Of a stretch of DNA of 64,000 nucleotides, positions 60,443-64,000 are shown one piece after another; positions within the stretch are counted from its first letter, which is position 1; the number at the start of each line of letters is the position of its first letter. Origin of the DNA: Bugula neritina. Lineage: Eukaryota > Bryozoa > Gymnolaemata > Cheilostomatida > Bugulidae. Under the pieces are notes generated by a model. The model saw only the letters and a list, made by a program, of their open reading frames with translations. It was not told the origin of the DNA and did no database searches. Where the stretch lies: contig OZ037773.1 in assembly GCA_964035545.1 (NCBI GenBank), positions 7,181,251-7,245,250 of the forward strand, in the 5' to 3' direction. The position numbers were made by a program, and so were the translations under genes.

Positions 60443-62846
60443 TAATATATATATAAATATAATTTTAGTTTGATGTAACTATTACTGTTTAAAAATTTAT
60501 TTATTACTAGTTTATTTGATATTACTATTAGTTTATTTAAAAATAGTTTATTTATTACTGCACAATAGTTTATTTTGAGACCTGATTCAAACCAATATGT
60601 TTCTCCACGTTGTCCGAGACGTACACGATCTCTTTCTCAGGAGATATGATTATGAAGAAGCCACTCAAAGACTCTAACATCAAGTTCCCCTCTCCAATAT
60701 CTGACTTGAGCTTCTCGAATGCATCTTTATCTGCAACACACCACAACCTTGTCAGCTGGTCACAGAATATAGGCAGCTGGTCACAGAATACAGGCAGCTG
60801 GTCACAGAATATAGGCAGCTGGTCACAGAATATAGGCAGCTGGTCACAGAATACAGGCAGCTGGTCACAGAATATAGGCAGCTGGTCACAGAATATAGGC
60901 AGCTGGTCACAGAATATAGGCAGCTGGTCACAGAATATAGGCAGCTGGTCACAGAATACAGGCAGCTGGTCACAGAATATAGGCAGCTGGTCACAGAATA
61001 TAGGCAGCTGGTCACAGAATATAGGCAGCTGGTCACAGAATATAGGCAGCTGGTCACAGAATATAGGCGGCTGGTCACAGAATATAGGCAGCTGGTCACA
61101 GAATATAGGCAGCTGGTCACAGAATACAGGCAGCTGGTCACAGAATATAGGCAGCTGGTCACAGAATATAGGCAGCTGGTCACAGAATATAGGCAGCTGG
61201 TCACAGAATATAGGCAGCTGGTCACAGAATATAGGCGGCTGGTCACAGAATATAGGCAGCTGGTCACAGAATACAAGCAGACACATAGTGCCAGGTTAGG
61301 CCTTGTGATTGCTAGAACTATATCTTTACAGATGCTAGACAACCTATAATAATGTCTATTAGAAATAATAAAATCCCCACATCTGAAAGTGTTGGTTAGC
61401 TGATACAAAAAATGCAATGAGTAGCCCTGAAAATCCTATTATGAATCTTGAGGCAACCAAAAGAGAACTGGAGATAGAGTTAAATATGTCATCAACACAC
61501 TGATGTCTATTTTGTGTTTCTTTAAAAAAAAATCTGCTGACCTTCTCTACGGCTAGACAGCGTCTAGACAGCAGAGACAGCCTGGTTGACCAGCATCTAG
61601 CTGGTGATCCCATTACTGTCAGAAACAGACTCACATCTTTAATTATGTTTTCTAAGAATTTTAGCCCTTGTGCTAAACAGAGTTTCAATAAAAAAATAAA
61701 AAACTTGGGCTATAAAAATTTCTCCACTACTGCACCTAAATAGTCCCCTTTCCCTGCCGTGGTCCTTCGAGGGCGGGGGGGGGGGGGGGGGGGATTACTG
61801 CACCTACATGTGCACCTCAAATATTTACCAACATGTTTCATCTCCCTGTATAATAGAGTTATTCACTGATATCGAAGCTGTATTTTCAAGTCAAAAACAT
61901 ATTTTCAATAATCAGAACAAAGTTATGAAAAACAAATAGCGTATATTTATTTTTACACCCAATTGATAGCCATCAGTGATATTAATTCATATTCCATTTG
62001 ATATAATTATTCTATTTTAGGTAACAACATTGATCTAAATAATTGGTGTGTATTGATATACCTTTGAGCAGGTGGTTTACAGTAAACAGAAAATAATTTA
62101 TTATTTGATGTACTAATAGGATACTGCAATGCACTTGCTACAGGTAACAACAACTAACTCATTCAGACAGGTGGGGAGGGGTGGATACAGAAAAGGAGAG
62201 GTGGGGAGGGGTGGATATAGATATGGAGAGGTGGGGAGGGGTGGATATAGATATGGAGAGCTTACAAGAGGTGGATACAGTTGGGGAGAGGTTACGAGAG
62301 GTGGATACAGGTGAGGAGAGGTTACGAGAGGTGGATACAGGTGAGAAGTGGATACAGGTGGGGAGAGGTGGATACAGGTGGGGAGAGGTTACGAGAGGTG
62401 GATACAGGTTGAACTAAAGTAACTTATAACTGAAGTTTTAGACCACTAAACATGTAGAGGATGAAACCTTGCCATATATTGAGACCAAAACCCTTATGCC
62501 CCCTCGCCCTATGGCTGAATGGTAGGTCACCTTAAATCTAAACCACCAGCGCTGCAGCATCTACTTGAATTTACCAGATAAGTGAAAGCAGCTAAGCTAT
62601 AGGCAACACAGTAAGATTTTCAGGAGAATAGAAACAGAGTGTATAGGGTTTCTCACCAGAACCCATGTAGTTCCTTAGTTTGAGAAAAGTTATGGCTAGT
62701 CTGAGAATAGATGCCTTGTCCAGCCTCTTTGTGACGTTCCTGGGTAGCGGCAGCAAGTCAGCAATCTCGCATATCTCCTTCGACTCATCTGTACGTCTCT
62801 GTTTAGCATGAACTCTCGACTTCTCAGCTTTCTTTACTTGAGCCAT
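49497..62846 (-). CDS. bHLH-PAS transcription factor, HIF-alpha/SIM/AHR-like class
   Basis: Class I bHLH-PAS factor, expected to pair with ARNT and bind DNA in the nucleus. Exons: 62846-62657, 60730-60582, 60288-60123, 59329-59169, 58713-58580, 57537-57431, 54573-54441, 54148-53091, 52773-52693, 52261-52130, 51818-51679, 51394-51291, 51133-51057, 50707-50610, 50296-50158, 49797-49694: 2973 nt in one frame (991 codons). bHLH residues 7-62 (EKSRVHAKQRR, LLPLPRNVTKRLDKASILRL); PAS-A (LMLESLSGFFIIISPEKEIV, YVSDNVEKHIGLNQ); linker RRQFFLRMKC; PAS-B (FISRHSLDLKFVYCDPR, MLGYEPDEIPGNSMY, CWLQTRATIVYNT, YIVCMNYIV). Exon 53091-54148 encodes a Tyr/Ser/Pro/Gly-rich region with 12-residue repeats. Acidic patches (FLDVNHFEDFSSLMEV) may be activation motifs. 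Similarity is best to HIF-alpha, but I see no LxxLAP oxygen-degron and PAS-B has CLOCK/AHR-like touches. A likely last exon, about 49595-49497, encodes a Ser/Gly-rich tail ending VDGFEQLMFEYTC-stop, but its phase does not fit the preceding donor, so a small exon or another junction is missed. Upstream of the ATG the frame stays open for 7 codons to an AG near 62870. Confidence 0.85.
49649..49667. repeat. Poly-G tract, 19 bp
   Basis: Uninterrupted G run 27 bp from the donor of the bHLH-PAS exon ending at 49694 (a C run in the transcript). Confidence 0.95.
50741..50925. repeat. CTA/CCA trinucleotide array
   Basis: Imperfect (ACTACTACC)n-type sequence in the bHLH-PAS intron, about 35 bp upstream of the acceptor of exon 50707-50610. 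Confidence 0.95.
52775..53000 (-). repeat. 32-bp array of duplicated 3' splice sites
   Basis: Seven units (plus strand CACACACCTGCAAGAGATGA plus CATGCTATATGA). On the minus strand each carries ATCTCTTGCAG|GTGTG, a near copy of the true acceptor TTTCTTGCAG|GTGTTC of exon 52773-52693. The array lies directly upstream of that acceptor. Confidence 0.93.
53735..53885 (-). repeat. Coding 36-bp repeat (PSPGGSHPSAGY units)
   Basis: Four to five near-identical 36-bp units in the long bHLH-PAS exon encode a 12-residue Tyr/Ser/Pro/Gly unit. They grade into looser YxSPYxSPG-type repeats toward the C-terminus (53440-53740). Confidence 0.95.
57061..57428 (-). repeat. 31-bp array of duplicated 5' splice sites
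   Basis: About 12 units of 31 bp. On the minus strand each reads AGCAGTTGTAAGTTTTAGTC..., matching the true exon-intron junction AGCAGCC|GTAAGTTTTAGTC at 57431/57430. The array follows that donor at once. Confidence 0.95.
57650..57790 (+). repeat. tRNA-derived SINE remnant
   Basis: GTGGTCTAGCGGTTAGAGCA resembles a tRNA A-box region, and AGGTTCTATTCTG about 35 bp later resembles a B-box. Downstream sequence includes CACCAGACCCCAACTGGACT, typical of a SINE body. Cloverleaf pairing is not preserved, so it is not called as a tRNA gene. It lies in the bHLH-PAS intron between exons 5 and 6. Confidence 0.55.
60400..60455. repeat. (TA)n-rich tract
   Basis: TATATATATATATATATATA-type run in the bHLH-PAS intron between PAS-A exons. 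Confidence 0.9.
60752..61275. repeat. 21-bp minisatellite, 25 copies
   Basis: Nearly perfect GGCAGCTGGTCACAGAATAT + A units immediately upstream (in transcript sense) of the PAS-A exon acceptor. The period of 21 leaves most frames open, giving spurious ORFs on both strands. Each unit contains a CAGCTG E-box core. Confidence 0.97.
61655..61745. mobile_element. MITE family 1, copy D (partial)
   Basis: The right arm AACTTGGGCTATAAAAATTT followed by CTCCACTACTGCACCTAAAT matches copy A; the left part contains TTTTAGCCCTTGTGC and is diverged. It lies in intron 1 of the bHLH-PAS gene, 30 bp from a poly-G tract. Confidence 0.55.
61775..61793. repeat. Poly-G tract, 19 bp
   Basis: G run preceded by GAGGGC, in intron 1 of the bHLH-PAS gene. 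Confidence 0.95.
62168..62410. repeat. GGTGGGGAGAGGTGGATACAG repeats
   Basis: About 11 units of 20-22 bp, alternating GGTGGGGAGG and GGTTACGAGA forms, in bHLH-PAS intron 1. Strong purine bias on the plus strand. Confidence 0.93.
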
Positions 62847-62869
62847 TTCAACCCCTGCTTTCTCACAAC

Positions 62870-64000
62870 TACAAGAGTGACCAGAGTTTCAGAGAATATT
62901 TGAATTGTGTTTGTGTTGTGCTATTGTACCCACTAGTTCCAGTATAAATTGCGTGTCATAAAGGTTTTCAAGGATATTGGATAAAAATAAATATATATTA
63001 TAAGGGTGCAGCTATATTAAGCTTTTTAATAACAAATTAATTTAGTAAACTTGCAGTTGAAATTGTTAAAAGTAAACACTTTATATACCAAACATGGTCG
63101 TCCACACAGCTCGTTTGCTGGCCTAACATTTCCTGTTTCCTTATTTGTGAGTTTGGCTAAATTGAAAGTAGAGTATTTGTAGTGGCACATGCTGAGGGGG
63201 GGCCTTAGGAGCAGTAGTGGAGAAATTGGGAGAGCCTAAGTTCTTCAAATTTCTTTATCGATTTTAGTTTGGGGCATGAGTTGAAATTCTTGCAAGAACA
63301 TAACTTCTTTTGCTACATTTCTAATCTAGAACACAGGCTCTTCCCAATTTCTCCATTATTGCAACTACCTCCTAATAAATATACCGTCATCAAAAACTGC
63401 AGCAGAGCAATACCTACTGCTTACCAAGACGGAACAGATTTAGAGAAAGGCGGAACATTCTAGAATAACTACCGTATAGACTCACGTCACTCAACTAATT
63501 TTATAGCCCTTTGAAAAATAATGTTGAGTGATTTCTAGCAGAGAGTTTACATCTCAAGTTGTAGACTAAGTTTGCGGCATTTCATAATGAGAAGGATCAC
63601 CACCCCTCCCAACTGTAAACAACTCTGTTGAAAATCACAGGTTGGGTTTATTGCAAGACATTCTCAATTAATGTGGAAACAGAATACAGCTTCATGAACT
63701 TGAGCTGTGGATTCACTCAACCAACTCAACTTGCTGACACAAATCTACGGACACAAATGCACCATAAGTGTCAGCTCCTATAAGAAAATTTTGATCTCCA
63801 ATTGGATGTCCATCAAAACCAGAATTTAGAGCCTCACCTAAACAGCTTGGATTCACACCAAGTGAAATGCTTTGGGTAGCAATATTTGGAAATTCTCTAC
63901 CCTATTTCATTAAATTCAAATTTCTATATTTCTAGGTGCTATAGGCAGGTAGTTACGTACAATCAAACTTTCATTTATTAGGGTAATGTATACTATATAC
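62870..64000. other. Upstream region of the bHLH-PAS gene
   Basis: Apart from the MITE copy at 63205-63375 I see no gene or definable promoter element. A pyrimidine-rich stretch ending CTTGTAG on the minus strand at about 62870 could be a 3' splice site, placing the true first exon further right or outside the window. Confidence 0.4.
63205..63375. mobile_element. MITE family 1, copy C (171 bp)
   Basis: Nearly complete palindromic copy: left arm TTAGGAGCAGTAGTGGAGAA, right end CCAATTTCTCCATTATTGCA and then ACTACCTCCTAA. The interior includes TCTAGAACACAGGCTC, shared with copy B. It lies upstream of the bHLH-PAS coding start. Confidence 0.75.

Noticed and set aside
60570..61417. Frames of over 200 aa with repeating FCDQLPI, WSQNIGS or LYSVTSC units on both strands
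   Set aside because: The 21-bp array has a period divisible by three and no stops in several frames. Real coding here is only the PAS-A exon 60730-60582.
62500..62540. tRNA-like stretch GGCTGAATGGTAGGTCACC
   Set aside because: Only an A-box-like match, with no B-box at the right distance.

Overview
The window is nuclear DNA of a metazoan with many introns and an A+T-rich genome. It holds large numbers of minisatellites. Gene content (pyruvate carboxylase, JTB, SPATA6, a TRIM-like RING/B-box protein, CCDC91, a bHLH-PAS factor) and the invertebrate-like divergence of every protein suggest an invertebrate animal. A marine lophotrochozoan is my guess, but no feature here proves the phylum. Exon boundaries below were read by hand: a GT (once GC) donor and AG acceptor, preserved reading phase, and resemblance to family sequences I know.

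Layout. (1) 149-11318, minus: the N-terminal 746 codons of mitochondrial pyruvate carboxylase in 15 coding exons; the gene runs off the left edge. (2) 14251-15848, minus: JTB, 5 exons, 156 aa, complete. (3) 18363-23257, plus: SPATA6 family, 9 exons, 381 aa, complete. JTB and SPATA6 are divergent across about 2.5 kb. (4) 25298-31839, minus: an 8-exon, 693-aa RING/B-box/acidic-repeat/C-terminal propeller-like protein, convergent with SPATA6; its last intron appears to be GC-AG. (5) 32203-33907: a non-autonomous hAT transposon with an intact 8-bp target-site duplication. (6) 36363-41842, minus: CCDC91 (p56), 11 coding exons, 406 aa; its stop codon and poly(A) signals lie inside a minisatellite. 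(7) 41.9-49.5 kb: gene-poor, with cryptically simple AT-rich blocks and one decayed plus-strand gene fragment (43878-44506). (8) 49497-62846, minus: a large bHLH-PAS transcription factor of about 1000 aa in at least 16 coding exons, with a long Tyr/Ser/Pro/Gly-rich repeat exon.

The genes have no evident shared pathway; this is ordinary linkage of housekeeping, trafficking, sperm-structure and transcription genes. The most notable theme is structural. Almost every gene carries tandem repeats close to exons, and at least two arrays in the bHLH-PAS gene have amplified a splice junction itself (a 5' splice site at 57.06-57.43 kb and a 3' splice site at 52.78-53.0 kb). Another array (28.3-29.0 kb) looks seeded by the A-box of a tRNA-like SINE, and one has multiplied a poly(A) signal at the end of CCDC91. 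I found no prokaryotic-type system, CRISPR array, rRNA or intact tRNA gene.
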